Source of the DNA: Acidobacteriota bacterium | Lineage (GTDB): Bacteria; Acidobacteriota; Vicinamibacteria; Vicinamibacterales; UBA2999 | Assembly (NCBI GenBank): GCA_022842985.1 | Contig: JALHON010000002.1 | Location: forward strand, 1 to 55,685 | Length of the DNA: 55,685 bases | Reading direction: 5' to 3' | In this document: positions 1 through 8,142 of the stretch, piece after piece | How positions within the stretch are numbered: the stretch's first letter is position 1 | How the letters are laid out: every line of letters starts with the position of its first letter | The notes under the pieces: model-generated | Told to the model about the DNA's origin: nothing | Database searches by the model: none | What the model saw: only the letters and a program-made list of their open reading frames with translations | Program-made: the position numbers and the translations under genes

Positions 1-159
1 GAAATCTCGAACAACATCCACTTCAACCTGATCCACCGCCCCGGCAGTGACCTCTTCGTCGTCTACAACGACCTGCGCCAGACGGGCCTGCCGGCCGACG
101 TCTTCGCGCAGAAGGATCGCCAGCTCGTGGTGAAGCTGAACTACCTCGTGCAGAAGTAG
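1..159 (+). CDS. DUF5916-type protein, C-terminal end (partial)
   Basis: This is the last 52 codons of a gene that begins before the window; frame 1 is open from base 1 to the TAG at 157-159. The tail reads FNLIHRPGSDLFVVYNDLR and ends KLNYLVQK. That matches the C-terminal outer-membrane-barrel-like part of DUF5916 (CBM9-linked) proteins, which are common in Acidobacteriota and Bacteroidota and typically close with an R-Q-L-V-V-K-L-x-Y-L-x-Q strand. The molecular function of the family is not settled. The stop lies 8 nt before the next start, so the two genes may be co-transcribed. Confidence 0.7.
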   Translation, partial: EISNNIHFNLIHRPGSDLFVVYNDLRQTGLPADVFAQKDRQLVVKLNYLVQK

Positions 160-167
160 CGCCGCCC

Positions 168-1244
168 ATGCGCCGACGCACCCTGCTCGCCGCCGCACTC
201 GGCATCGTCGTGCGGCCCGTGGCTGCGCCCGCCGCCGCGCCGCGCGTGCGGACGGTGCTCGGCACGGGCACCGCCGGCACAGGCGACGGCGAGGTGGCCA
301 ATCCCTACGGCCTCGCGTTCGGCGCCGATGGTGCCCTCTACTTCTGCGATCTCGACAATCAACGCATCCGCCGGCTGGACCGCCGCAGTGGACGGGTGTC
401 GACGGTGGCCGGCAGCGGCGCGCGAGGATACGCGGGCGATGGCGGCGTGGCAACGGCGGCGGCGCTCAACATGCCGCACGAGATCGTCTTCGACCGCGCC
501 GGGCACCTCTACATCGTCGAGCGCGACAACCATGTGGTGCGCCGCGTGGACGCCACGACCGGCGTCGTCACCACGGCAGTAGGCACGGGCGTGGCCGGCT
601 TCAGCGGCGACGGCGGACCGGCCGCAGCGGCGCAGCTCCGCCAGCCGCACAGCGTGGCCATCGACCCGGCCGGACGGCTCCTGCTCATCTGCGACATCGG
701 CAACCACCGCATCCGCCAGCTCGATCTGGAGACCGGCGTGCTGTCGACATGGGCCGGCACCGGCGAACGCGCGCCCACGCCCGATGGCGCGGTGCTCGCC
801 GGCACGCCGCTCAACGGCCCGCGGACGCTCGTGTTCGATCGCCGTGGCGATGTGTACCTGGCGCTGCGCGAGGGCAACACCATCTACCGGATCGATCGCC
901 GCACCCGCACGCTGCACCACGTGGCCGGTACCGGCCAGCAGGGCTACAGTGGCGACGGCGGACCGGCGCGTGCCGCCACGCTCGCCGGCCCCAAGGGCCT
1001 CGCCTGGCACCGTGACACCCTCTACATCGCCGATACCGAGAACCACGTGATTCGCGCCGTGGACCTTCGCCGTGGACGCATCCGCACCGTGCTCGGCACC
1101 GGGCGGCCGGGCGATGGCCCGGAGCCCAATCCGCGGCAGTGTGCGCTCGATCGCCCGCACGGCCTGCTCGTCGATGCGCGCGGCGCGCTCTACGTGACCG
1201 ACAGCGAGGCACACCGCATCCGCCTCGTGACGGATCCGGTCTGA
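168..1244 (+). CDS. NHL-repeat beta-propeller protein, exported
   Basis: The 358-residue product begins MRRRTLLAAALG, a twin-arginine-like or Sec signal with a short hydrophobic core, followed by AAPAAAPRV. The rest is about six NHL units, each with a T-V-(L/A)-G-(T/S)-G strand, a G-(Y/F)-(A/S)-G-D-G-G turn, and an 'L-Y-(I/F)-x-(D/E)-x-x-N-x-x-I-R' strand. Clear turns fall near residues 87, 144 and 262. This predicts a six-bladed propeller that acts as a scaffold or binding module outside the cytoplasm. No catalytic motif is visible, so the ligand is unknown. It heads a run of plus-strand genes. Confidence 0.85.
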   Translation: MRRRTLLAAALGIVVRPVAAPAAAPRVRTVLGTGTAGTGDGEVANPYGLAFGADGALYFCDLDNQRIRRLDRRSGRVSTVAGSGARGYAGDGGVATAAALNMPHEIVFDRAGHLYIVERDNHVVRRVDATTGVVTTAVGTGVAGFSGDGGPAAAAQLRQPHSVAIDPAGRLLLICDIGNHRIRQLDLETGVLSTWAGTGERAPTPDGAVLAGTPLNGPRTLVFDRRGDVYLALREGNTIYRIDRRTRTLHHVAGTGQQGYSGDGGPARAATLAGPKGLAWHRDTLYIADTENHVIRAVDLRRGRIRTVLGTGRPGDGPEPNPRQCALDRPHGLLVDARGALYVTDSEAHRIRLVTDPV

Positions 1245-1252
1245 GGCCGCGC

Positions 1253-1258
1253 TAGACT
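1253..1258 (+). promoter_or_regulatory. Putative -10 box for leaderless transcription of the AhpD-like gene
   Basis: TAGACT ends 7 nt before the ATG at 1266, so a start site 6-8 nt downstream would fall on or next to the start codon. No good -35 is visible (GTGAC near 1227 is too far). The same arrangement recurs at several other genes in the window. Confidence 0.4.
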
Positions 1259-1265
1259 CTGACGC

Positions 1266-1682
1266 ATGTCCACTCAGCGTCCGCCGCAGGATCCCGAAAG
1301 CCACCCGCGCGTGAAGGCCGTCTTCGACGACATGCGCGCCATCCGCCAGACCGACTTCGTCAACAGCTTCTGGCGCACGCTGGCCTTCGATCCCGACCTG
1401 CTCGAACGCACGTGGACGGAGGTGAAGCAGGTGATGGCGATGCCGTCGCTGCTCGACCCGGTCACGAAGGAGATGATCTTCATCGCCGTCTCGGTGGCCA
1501 ACGCCTGTACGTTCTGCGTGCACTCGCACACGGCGGCGGCGAAGGCCAAGGGCATGACCGACGCGCAGTACGCCGAGCTGCTCTCGATCATCGCCGTGGC
1601 CGGCAAGACGAATCAGCTGGCGACGGCGCTGCAGGTGCCCGTGGACGCCGTCTTCAACGCGGATACGGCCGCGCCGCGGTGA
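1266..1682 (+). CDS. Carboxymuconolactone decarboxylase / AhpD-like family protein
   Basis: The 138-residue protein carries the AhpD redox signature CTFCVHSH at about residues 80-87, that is C-x-x-C followed by a proton-relay His. It sits in the usual alpha-helical setting after 'ITKEM'-like helices (VTKEMIFIAVSVANA). Family members reduce peroxiredoxin-type partners or act as peroxidases through this Cys pair. The length fits a single-domain CMD protein. A -10-like TAGACT lies just before the ATG. The stop codon overlaps the GTG of the next gene (GTGA), which indicates translational coupling. The substrate cannot be read from the sequence. Confidence 0.85.
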   Translation: MSTQRPPQDPESHPRVKAVFDDMRAIRQTDFVNSFWRTLAFDPDLLERTWTEVKQVMAMPSLLDPVTKEMIFIAVSVANACTFCVHSHTAAAKAKGMTDAQYAELLSIIAVAGKTNQLATALQVPVDAVFNADTAAPR

Positions 1683-2272
1683 TCATCCGGCAGGCCGTGC
1701 TCGAGGGCATTCGCGCCGGCGCCATCACGCTGGCGTTCCGCCGCTGGACGCGGCCCACGGTGAAGGCAGGCGGCACGCTGCTGACGGCGGCGGGCCAGCT
1801 CCACATCGGCGCCATCCGGGTCGTGGCCGCCGCCGCCATCTCCGCCGCCGACGCGACACGCGCGGGTTATCCCTCGCGCCAGGCGCTCATCGACGACCTC
1901 AACAGCCGCGACACCGGCGAGATCTACCGGATCGAGCTCGGTGCCCTCACGGCCGACCCGCGCGTGGCCCTGCGCGCGCGGGCCTCGCTCGATCCGCACG
2001 ACCTGCACGAGCTGCGCGAACGGCTGCGCCGGCTGGACGACCGCGCGCCCGCCGGGCCGTGGACCGCGCGCGTGCTGCGCCTCATCGAGCGGCATCCCGG
2101 ACGCCGCGCCGGGGACCTCTGCCGGGAGATGGGCCAGGAGATGCTGCCGTTCAAGGCGAACGTCCGCAAGCTGAAGGCGCTCGGGCTGACCGAAAGCCTG
2201 GAGGTGGGCTACCGGCTGTCGCCGCGCGGCACGGCCCTTCTCGACACCCTCGGGTCCGCCGCACTATCGTGA
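1679..2272 (+). CDS. ASCH-domain protein with C-terminal winged-helix-like region
   Basis: The start is the GTG that overlaps the previous stop; this gives 197 residues. The N-terminal half has the ASCH pattern: IRAGAITLAFRRW, P-T-V-K-A-G-G and a G-Q-L-x-I-G-A-I strand. ASCH folds are PUA-related and bind RNA or modified nucleotides. The C-terminal part (about 130-197) has helices such as RVLRLIERHPGRRAGDLCRE and a short wing, resembling a winged helix that reads a nucleic acid or protein partner. Coupling to the AhpD-like gene suggests shared expression but does not give a function. Earlier in-frame starts lie inside the upstream gene and are unlikely. Confidence 0.7.
   Translation: MIIRQAVLEGIRAGAITLAFRRWTRPTVKAGGTLLTAAGQLHIGAIRVVAAAAISAADATRAGYPSRQALIDDLNSRDTGEIYRIELGALTADPRVALRARASLDPHDLHELRERLRRLDDRAPAGPWTARVLRLIERHPGRRAGDLCREMGQEMLPFKANVRKLKALGLTESLEVGYRLSPRGTALLDTLGSAALS
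2241..2270 (+). promoter_or_regulatory. Putative promoter of the CPA2 antiporter
   Basis: TCGACA at 2241-2246 matches the -35 consensus at five of six positions. It is followed after 18 nt by TATCGT (2265-2270), which ends 6 nt before the GTG at 2277. Transcription would begin at the start codon itself. The promoter lies within the end of the ASCH gene. Confidence 0.45.
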
Positions 2273-2276
2273 CGGG

Positions 2277-3545
2277 GTGACCGCCGTCGTGCCGCCCGCG
2301 CAGGACGTGCTGTTCCACGTGCTGCTGGCCCTCGTCGTCGTCGTGGCCGCCGCCCGTGCGTGCGGCGCGCTCGTCGCCCGCCTCCATCAGCCGCCTGTGA
2401 TGGGCGAAGTGCTCGCCGGCATCCTGCTTGGCCCATCACTGCTCGGGCAGGTGGCGCCCGCGGTGATGCACTACATCCAGCCGCCGGCCATCGCGCCGAT
2501 CCTCTCGAGCCTCGCGCAGCTGGGCGTGATGCTTTTCATGTTCCTCGTCGGCCTGGAACTCGACACGGTCAGGCTCGGCCGGCGCACGCGCGCGATGATC
2601 GTCATCTCGCAGGTGAGCATCGTCGTGCCGTTCGCCCTCGGCATGGGCCTCGCCGTGTTCCTCCACCCGCGGCTCTCGACGGCCGACGTGCCCTTCACGG
2701 TCTTCGCGCTCTTCCTCGGCGTGTCGCTGTCGGTCACGGCCTTTCCGGTGCTGGCGCGCATCCTGACGGACCGCGGGCTCCAGGGCAGCGACCTCGGCCT
2801 CATCGCGCTCTCGTGTGCCGCGGTGGGCGACGTCACCGCCTGGTGCCTGCTCGCACTGGTCACCGCCGTGGCGAGCGCGGCGCTCGCGAGCGCGTGGATC
2901 ACCTTCGCGATCACCGCCGCCTATCTCGCGGTGATGTTCGTGGTGGTGCGGCCGCTCGTCGCGCGTGCCGTGCGCGCGCAGGAACTGCGTGGCACGGTGT
3001 CGCAGGGCGCCATCGCGCTCGCCCTCGGCGGCATGCTGCTCTCGGCTCTGGCCACCGAGGCGGCAGGCATCCATGCCATCTTCGGCGCCTTCCTCGCCGG
3101 CGCCCTCATTCCCCACGACTCGCGCCTGGCGCAGACACTCACGCGCGCGCTCGCCGACGTGGTCGTGGTGCTGTTCCTGCCCGTGTTCTTCGCCTCGACC
3201 GGCATGCGCACCGAGATCGGTCTCGTGTCGGGCGCCTCCGAATGGCTGATCTGCGGGCTCATCATCCTGACGGCATCGGCGGGGAAGTTCGGCGGCGCCT
3301 TCGCCGCCGCCCGCGTCATGGGCTTTGCCGGCCGCGACGCCGCGGCCCTCGGCGTGCTCATGAACACGCGCGGCCTGATGGAACTCATCGTGCTGAATGT
3401 GGGGCTGGAACGTGGCATCCTCACACCCACCCTGTTCGCCATGCTGGTGCTGATGGCGGTGGCGACCACGTTCGCCACGACGCCCCTGCTCGACTGGCTG
3501 ATGCGCCGAGGTGGCGCGCCGGCGGCTGAGCCCGTCCGTTCGTGA
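2277..3545 (+). CDS. Cation:proton antiporter, CPA2 (Kef/NapA-like) family
   Basis: The 422-residue integral membrane protein has about 12 hydrophobic segments. Family marks are the QPPVMGEVLAGILLGPS N-terminus, the FLVGLELD motif, the unwound-helix segment around GDVTAWCLLAL, and the conserved HAIFGAFLAGALIP stretch. It would exchange Na+ or K+ for protons across the inner membrane. The protein stops after the membrane domain (LMRRGGAPAAEPVRS), so it lacks the RCK/TrkA-N regulatory domain of full Kef channels. The GTG start at 2277 follows the previous stop by 4 nt and has its own -10-like box. Confidence 0.9.
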   Translation: MTAVVPPAQDVLFHVLLALVVVVAAARACGALVARLHQPPVMGEVLAGILLGPSLLGQVAPAVMHYIQPPAIAPILSSLAQLGVMLFMFLVGLELDTVRLGRRTRAMIVISQVSIVVPFALGMGLAVFLHPRLSTADVPFTVFALFLGVSLSVTAFPVLARILTDRGLQGSDLGLIALSCAAVGDVTAWCLLALVTAVASAALASAWITFAITAAYLAVMFVVVRPLVARAVRAQELRGTVSQGAIALALGGMLLSALATEAAGIHAIFGAFLAGALIPHDSRLAQTLTRALADVVVVLFLPVFFASTGMRTEIGLVSGASEWLICGLIILTASAGKFGGAFAAARVMGFAGRDAAALGVLMNTRGLMELIVLNVGLERGILTPTLFAMLVLMAVATTFATTPLLDWLMRRGGAPAAEPVRS

Positions 3546-3564
3546 GTTCTGTCAGGGAGCTGCG

Positions 3565-3927
3565 ATGCCACCCACGGTCATGCCCGTGCTGCACGTGCCC
3601 GATGTCCGCACCACCGCTCACTGGTATGCGAGCATCGGCTTCACGATCCGCGCCGTCCACGAAGAGCTCGGGGTCATCCACCGGGCATCGCTCGTGCTCG
3701 GCCAGAGCGAGATGCTGCTCACGAGCGGCGGCCGTGTCAGCACGGACGAACGCCGCGACGTGGATCTCTACATCACCGTGAGCGACGTCGAGGAGGCGTT
3801 CGCCCGCGTGACGCCGCTCGCCGAACTGGTCGAGGGGCTGCACGACAGCCGCTACGGCATGCGCGAGTTCATGGTGCGCGACTGCAATCGCTTCTGGCTC
3901 GCGTTCGGCCAGCCGATCCGCCGCTAG
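3565..3927 (+). CDS. VOC-superfamily (glyoxalase/bleomycin-resistance-like) protein
   Basis: This 120-residue single VOC module begins MPPTVMPVLHVPDVRTTAHW and ends with a typical closing strand (MVRDCNRFWLAFGQ). Members fold as beta-alpha-beta-beta-beta repeats and either use a metal site for isomerase or dioxygenase chemistry or sequester drugs. The GREFMVxDP-like strand here reads MREFMVRDCN. The ATG at 3565 is preferred because AGGGAG lies 8 nt upstream; upstream in-frame codons lie in the antiporter gene. No substrate can be assigned. Confidence 0.8.
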   Translation: MPPTVMPVLHVPDVRTTAHWYASIGFTIRAVHEELGVIHRASLVLGQSEMLLTSGGRVSTDERRDVDLYITVSDVEEAFARVTPLAELVEGLHDSRYGMREFMVRDCNRFWLAFGQPIRR

Positions 3928-3977
3928 GCGCGCCGCCAGCCGCGACCCGCCCTGGGGCGCCCCGGGGCTGCCGGTGA

Positions 3978-4006
3978 TGGACCGTCGGGCGGGTTCCACG
4001 TATCCT
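3978..4006 (+). promoter_or_regulatory. Putative promoter of the SSS symporter
   Basis: TGGACC (3978-3983, four of six to the -35 consensus) is followed after 17 nt by TATCCT (4001-4006). The hexamer ends 6 nt before ATG 4013. This predicts a leaderless transcript and supports 4013 over the upstream GTG/ATG at 3974-3977. Confidence 0.45.
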
Positions 4007-4012
4007 CTCGCG

Positions 4013-5398
4013 ATGCTGATCGGGGTGGTCGTCGTCTACCTGCTGGGCACGCTCGTCGCGGGCGCGCTTCTCAGCACGCGCATCAGGCGCGTGTCCGACT
4101 ACCTCGTCGCCGGCCGGTCACTGGGCCTCGCGCTCAGCACGGCATCGCTCGCCGCCGTGCAGATCGGCGCCGGCGTCGTGCTCGGCGGCGCCGAGACGGG
4201 CGCCTCGAGCGGGCTCTGGCCGGGCGTCTGGTACGGCCTCGGCTGCGGCGGTGGCCTCATCCTCGGCGGTCTCTTCGCGGCCGAGAAGATGCGGTCGCAC
4301 GGCGGCATCGTGCCCATCGACTTCTTCGCGGTGCGCTACGGCGAACACCGTGGCGTGCGCACGTGGGCGTGGCTGTCGAACATCCCGAGCCTGCTCGGTA
4401 TCTTCGCGGCGCAGCTCATGGCGTCGGGGGCGGTGCTCTCGGCGGCGCTCGGCACGAGTTTCCAGACGGCGGTGCTGCTCGTGGCCGGCGTGATCTTCGT
4501 CTCGAATGTCCTGAGCGGGATGTGGGGCGTGGTCTTCGCCGACTTCTTCCAGGTGTCGATCATCCTCATCGGCGTGCCGCTCACGGCGCTGGCCGCGCTC
4601 GGGCAGATCGATGGCGCCGCCACGACGGCCGTGATCGCGACGCCGTTCATTCCGGAGGGCATGGGCTCGCGGGCCGTGTTCCTCATCACGCCGTTCCTGT
4701 TCTCGATTTCGGTCTCCTACGACGCCTTCATCCGTTACCAGTCGGCGCGCACCGGCGCCATCGCGAAGTGGGCCTGCGTGCTGGCCGGCGTGCTCACCAT
4801 CGTCGTGGCCTTCTGCGCGGCGCTCATCGGCGCCGCCGGCCATCAGGCGTTTCCGGACGTGGCTCCCGGCAAGGTGCTGACGCACGTGGCCTCCACGACG
4901 CTGCCGCCGCTCGTCGGCGGCATCGTGGTGTCGGCGCTGCTGGCCGCGGCGATGTCCACCGCCAATGCGCTCCTCATCTCGCTCGCCGGCTGCTTCTCGC
5001 GCGACTTCTACAACAAGGTGCTCAATCCCGACCGCGAACTCGACGACCTGCCGAACGGCACGCTCTACGCGCGGCTGGCCGTGGCGGTGGCGCTCGTGCT
5101 CGGCGTGGCCATCGCGCTCATGGCGCGGGGCATCCTCGACACCATCATCATCTTCACGTATCCCTACATGGGCAGCATGCTCGTGCCGCTGCTCGGCGGA
5201 CTGCTGTGGGCGGGCGGCACGCGCCAGGGCGCGTTTGCCGCGATGTTCGTCGGCGGCGCGATCGGCCTCGTGGCGTTCGCCGCCGGCGTGCCCGGACCGC
5301 TGAGCGGCGCCTTCAACATCGATCTCGGGCTGCTGCTGGCGTTCGCGGCGTCGGCCGTGGTCTACGTCGGCGTGAGCCTCGCGACGTCCCGGCGCTGA
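4013..5398 (+). CDS. Sodium:solute symporter (SSS) family transporter
   Basis: The product is 461 residues from ATG 4013, starting directly with the first membrane helix (MLIGVVVVYLLGTLVAG). SSS features include DYLVAGRSLGL early on, a G-rich second helix, and the sodium-site helix AAAMSTANALLIS near residue 315, followed by the cytosolic CFSRDFYNKVLNPD motif. About 13 membrane spans are predicted. The family moves sugars, amino acids, proline, pantothenate or carboxylates with Na+; the substrate is not evident. It is the last gene of the plus-strand run and meets the next operon tail to tail with 10 nt between. Confidence 0.9.
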   Translation: MLIGVVVVYLLGTLVAGALLSTRIRRVSDYLVAGRSLGLALSTASLAAVQIGAGVVLGGAETGASSGLWPGVWYGLGCGGGLILGGLFAAEKMRSHGGIVPIDFFAVRYGEHRGVRTWAWLSNIPSLLGIFAAQLMASGAVLSAALGTSFQTAVLLVAGVIFVSNVLSGMWGVVFADFFQVSIILIGVPLTALAALGQIDGAATTAVIATPFIPEGMGSRAVFLITPFLFSISVSYDAFIRYQSARTGAIAKWACVLAGVLTIVVAFCAALIGAAGHQAFPDVAPGKVLTHVASTTLPPLVGGIVVSALLAAAMSTANALLISLAGCFSRDFYNKVLNPDRELDDLPNGTLYARLAVAVALVLGVAIALMARGILDTIIIFTYPYMGSMLVPLLGGLLWAGGTRQGAFAAMFVGGAIGLVAFAAGVPGPLSGAFNIDLGLLLAFAASAVVYVGVSLATSRR

Positions 5399-5408
5399 GG
5401 CCGCGCGG

Positions 5409-5828
5409 CTACGGGCGCGGAAGTCGCAGCGCGTCGTGGAAGCGCCGCTTGTCGGGAATCGTCGCCAGCAGGTCCACGTAGATGGCGAGCCCGCCGCGCA
5501 CCGGCACGAAGGCGCGGGGCGCGTAGATCCCGCCGGAGTAGCCCTGGGCGTAGGTGCTGACGCCCCCTGGGCGAATGCGGTCGAGGGCGATGGTGCGCCG
5601 CGCGAAGGCCAGCGTCCACACGCGCAGGACGTTGCCGTCGACGTCGATGCGCACGGCCAGCACGTATCCGAAGTACAACGACGGGACGAGCAGCGGCAGC
5701 GCCGTCAGCAGCGGTGCCAGGGCGTGATCGCGGACGGCGACGGCCGTCAGGATGCCGCCCGCGGCGACCCCGAAGATGATGAGCACGCGCCAGACCCAGG
5801 CCGCCCAGCCGTACTGATAGATGGTCAT
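5409..5828 (-). CDS. Small membrane protein with a PH-like C-terminal region
   Basis: This 139-residue protein has two hydrophobic helices at about residues 12-32 and 40-62. A beta-rich tail follows (RIDVDGNVLRVWTLAFARRTIALDRI), resembling bacterial PH domains that sit on the inner face of the membrane. It is the last gene of a three-gene unit. Its ATG overlaps the ferredoxin stop (ATGA, 5825-5828), so its translation is coupled to the redox genes, and it may anchor them to the membrane (inference). The 22974-23402 product has a comparable layout and also follows an iron-sulfur oxidoreductase gene. Confidence 0.6.
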   Translation of the reverse strand: MTIYQYGWAAWVWRVLIIFGVAAGGILTAVAVRDHALAPLLTALPLLVPSLYFGYVLAVRIDVDGNVLRVWTLAFARRTIALDRIRPGGVSTYAQGYSGGIYAPRAFVPVRGGLAIYVDLLATIPDKRRFHDALRLPRP

Positions 5829-6136
5829 GTGGACGAACGCGCCGGCGCCCCCGGTGCGCACAGGGCGGCGCGCGGCTTCCAGTTGACCCGCATCGCCGGC
5901 GGCCGGTTCAGGCGGATGGCGCCCGGCTCGGGGCACACGTCCACGCAGCTGCCTTCGTACCAGCACTCGCCCGGATAGAGGACGTGTGGCGGCCCGCCCT
6001 TGTCGTCGTTCGGCAGGAAGAGATCCACCGGACAGACGTGCAGGCACAGATTGCAGCCGGTGCAGAGCTCCGGCACGATCGTGATGGGATCGACGATCGC
6101 CTGATCGGCGATGGCGAAGACCTTCGGCTCGCTCAT
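5825..6136 (-). CDS. AprB-like 4Fe-4S ferredoxin
   Basis: The 103-residue ferredoxin has a complete first cluster motif, CTGCNLCLHVCP (residues 25-36). The second motif reads CWYEGSCVDVCP, where the second of the usual four cysteines is Glu, leaving C-x5-C-x3-C. The spacing and the CW(Y/E) start resemble the ferredoxin subunit of APS reductase and related flavoprotein partners. It should carry electrons to or from the flavoprotein encoded just upstream. Both junctions are ATGA overlaps, with the flavoprotein at 6133-6136 and the membrane protein at 5825-5828. The long AprB C-terminal tail is reduced here. Confidence 0.85.
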   Translation of the reverse strand: MSEPKVFAIADQAIVDPITIVPELCTGCNLCLHVCPVDLFLPNDDKGGPPHVLYPGECWYEGSCVDVCPEPGAIRLNRPPAMRVNWKPRAALCAPGAPARSST

Positions 6137-8100
6137 CGTGCCGCTCCTTCGCGGATGTAGTCGGCGTTGTGCGCTTCGTAGTTGGAGGCGAAGTCGCCGT
6201 AGTAGTCGATCGGCAGCGCGCCCACGCGCACGCCCGCGGCATCGCGCTGCACGGTCACGAACTTGTGCCACTCCGGCGGGTCCATCTCCGGGTAGTCGAT
6301 CCGCTGGAACATCAGCTGTTTCGAACTGGCCCGGCGGGCCAGGCACGAGTGGATGACGAGTTCGGCGTTCGTCAGCACGTTGAGCGTTTCCTGCGCGCGC
6401 AGCAGGTCGTGCGGATTCCTGGCCACGAGCCGGCTCGCTTCGTTCGCCCGCAGCTCCTCGATGCCGCGCAGACCCTCGTGCAGCAGGTCGTCGCTCTTCA
6501 CCGCGCCGCAGTAGTTCTGCATCACGCGGGTGATGGCTTCGGCGAGGGCCTGCCAGGTGACGCCGTGGCTGCGCTGCAGCGGCTCGTAGAGCCGCGCGCG
6601 TTCACTGGCCACCTGGGCGTCGTCGAGCCGGACGTCGCCGTGCGTGGCGGCGTAGAGGGCGGCCTGGCGGCCGGCATAGTGGCCGGTCGCGGCGGCATGG
6701 CCGACACAATCCGACGCGAACAACACGTCGCCGGCGGCGAACAGGCCTTCGAGATTGGTCATGAGCCGCCAGTCGTTCACCATCCCGCCGGGGATGCCGA
6801 AGAACTGGCGTTCCTGCGGCAGGAACTGGCCCGAGCGCCAGCCATCGCCGTAACTCTGCAGCACGTGCGTGGCCGGGTCGAATCCCTTGTTGTTGTACTC
6901 GGCGTAGACCGGCGTCTTCGTCTTGCCTTCGTTGCCGACCATCATCCCCCAGATGACCTTGCGCTCCATCGGCGGCATGTCGGTGAGGTCGGCGTAGAAG
7001 GGCAGCTTGAAGCCGCGCTTCACGGCCTCCTCGACGGCCATGGTCTCGGGGCCCTGGAACTCGTAGAAGGGGAAGTCGGGTTCGCCGCCGCCCTTCATGT
7101 AGAACTTCTGGCCGGGCGAGGGGCGATACCGGTCCGCCACGTCCGCGAGTTCGCGGCCGTCGCGGTCGAGCCACGGGATGCGCCGGCCTTCCGCATCCAC
7201 CATCGTGCAGGCGTACCACGTGTTGTGGTTGTTGCCGGTGGAATAGGGCGGAAAGCTGCGCAGCCCCGACCACTCGCCGCGCAGCGACTTCTCGAGCATC
7301 GTGAACTGGCCGCCCACGCGCCAGGCCATCGCGTGGCCATCACCCGTGCACTGCGGCGGCCGGAACTCCGAGATGCCGGTGGCGCCGGGCGCGAAGAGCC
7401 ACAGCCTGGTCGGCCGCGACATGCAGAACACGACCGACTTCGCGCGGCACACCGTGAACTTGCCGGTGCGGCCGTTGATGGCGACCGCCCCCACCACGCG
7501 GCCGCCGATCGTCCCGCCTTCGGTCAGCAGGCCGGCGCCCATCGTGCGGTCCACGACATTGGCTTTCAGGATCTTGGCGCCGCGATACATCGCCCGCTTG
7601 AACGTGGTGCCCCAGACGCGCAGCGTGAAGCGGTTCACGTAGTCGTAGGCGAACATGAACTTCGTGGCGTCGTCGCGGAAGTCGGCGCCCTTGAACTCGT
7701 CGTCGGTGTCGCGGATCTTGGCGCCGTACTTCTCGAGGTCGAGCAGGCGGTCGTAGCCCTCGCGCGCCTCGATGTAGTGCGAGATGCCGTTGTTGTAGCC
7801 GTGGTGCATGCGCACCATCGCGTCCGCCAGCTCTTCCGGCGTGACCAGTGAGCAGGGGTTGGTGGCCGCCATCTCCCAGTGGTCGCAGCCCGAGCCCATC
7901 GCGCCGCTCGTCATCGTGGCGGCCTTTTCCCACATGACCACGCGGGCGCCGCGGCTGGCCGCGCCCATGGCCGCGAAGCAGCCCGAGGCGCCGCCGCCGA
8001 TGACGAGCACGTCGGCGTCCTGATAGTCGGTCTTGTCGTATTCGACGGGATAGGGCCACGGCAGCGGCCCGAGCGGAGTCTCACCAGCCATCGCGGCCAT
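6133..8100 (-). CDS. AprA/fumarate-reductase-type FAD flavoprotein
   Basis: The product is 655 residues. An N-terminal Rossmann FAD site reads VLVIGGGASGCFAAMGAAS, followed by a Glu (VVMWEKA) and a glycine-rich loop at TMTSGAMGSG. A capping domain follows, and near residue 490 comes the late FAD motif NLEGLFAAGDV with GHAAATGHYAG. The helical C-terminus (MQNYCGAVKS, then LVIHSCLARRAS) matches the APS reductase alpha / succinate dehydrogenase flavoprotein group. No ATP sulfurylase, Qmo or sulfite reductase gene is in the window, so APS reduction itself is not supported. It forms a coupled operon with the ferredoxin and the membrane protein. ATG 8091 is an alternative start. Confidence 0.85.
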   Translation of the reverse strand: MAAMAGETPLGPLPWPYPVEYDKTDYQDADVLVIGGGASGCFAAMGAASRGARVVMWEKAATMTSGAMGSGCDHWEMAATNPCSLVTPEELADAMVRMHHGYNNGISHYIEAREGYDRLLDLEKYGAKIRDTDDEFKGADFRDDATKFMFAYDYVNRFTLRVWGTTFKRAMYRGAKILKANVVDRTMGAGLLTEGGTIGGRVVGAVAINGRTGKFTVCRAKSVVFCMSRPTRLWLFAPGATGISEFRPPQCTGDGHAMAWRVGGQFTMLEKSLRGEWSGLRSFPPYSTGNNHNTWYACTMVDAEGRRIPWLDRDGRELADVADRYRPSPGQKFYMKGGGEPDFPFYEFQGPETMAVEEAVKRGFKLPFYADLTDMPPMERKVIWGMMVGNEGKTKTPVYAEYNNKGFDPATHVLQSYGDGWRSGQFLPQERQFFGIPGGMVNDWRLMTNLEGLFAAGDVLFASDCVGHAAATGHYAGRQAALYAATHGDVRLDDAQVASERARLYEPLQRSHGVTWQALAEAITRVMQNYCGAVKSDDLLHEGLRGIEELRANEASRLVARNPHDLLRAQETLNVLTNAELVIHSCLARRASSKQLMFQRIDYPEMDPPEWHKFVTVQRDAAGVRVGALPIDYYGDFASNYEAHNADYIREGAAR

Positions 8101-8102
8101 TC

Positions 8103-8108
8103 TATGAT
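8103..8108 (+). promoter_or_regulatory. Putative -10 box of the SDR gene
   Basis: TATGAT lies 34 nt before the ATG at 8143, with CCGGAG just ahead of the start as a possible RBS. It sits in the 42-nt divergent gap shared with the flavoprotein operon. No convincing -35 is seen. Confidence 0.35.
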
Positions 8109-8142
8109 GGCCGCAGCCCCTGCCTGAGTCCGGAGTGTCCTG

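Noticed and set aside
141-1529. A 462-codon minus-strand reading over the NHL gene
   Set aside because: It mirrors the repeated NHL codons and crosses two genes; no family features.
6133-8100. Dissimilatory APS reductase
   Set aside because: Fold and ferredoxin partner are similar, but there is no sulfate-reduction context and the partner's cluster II motif differs.
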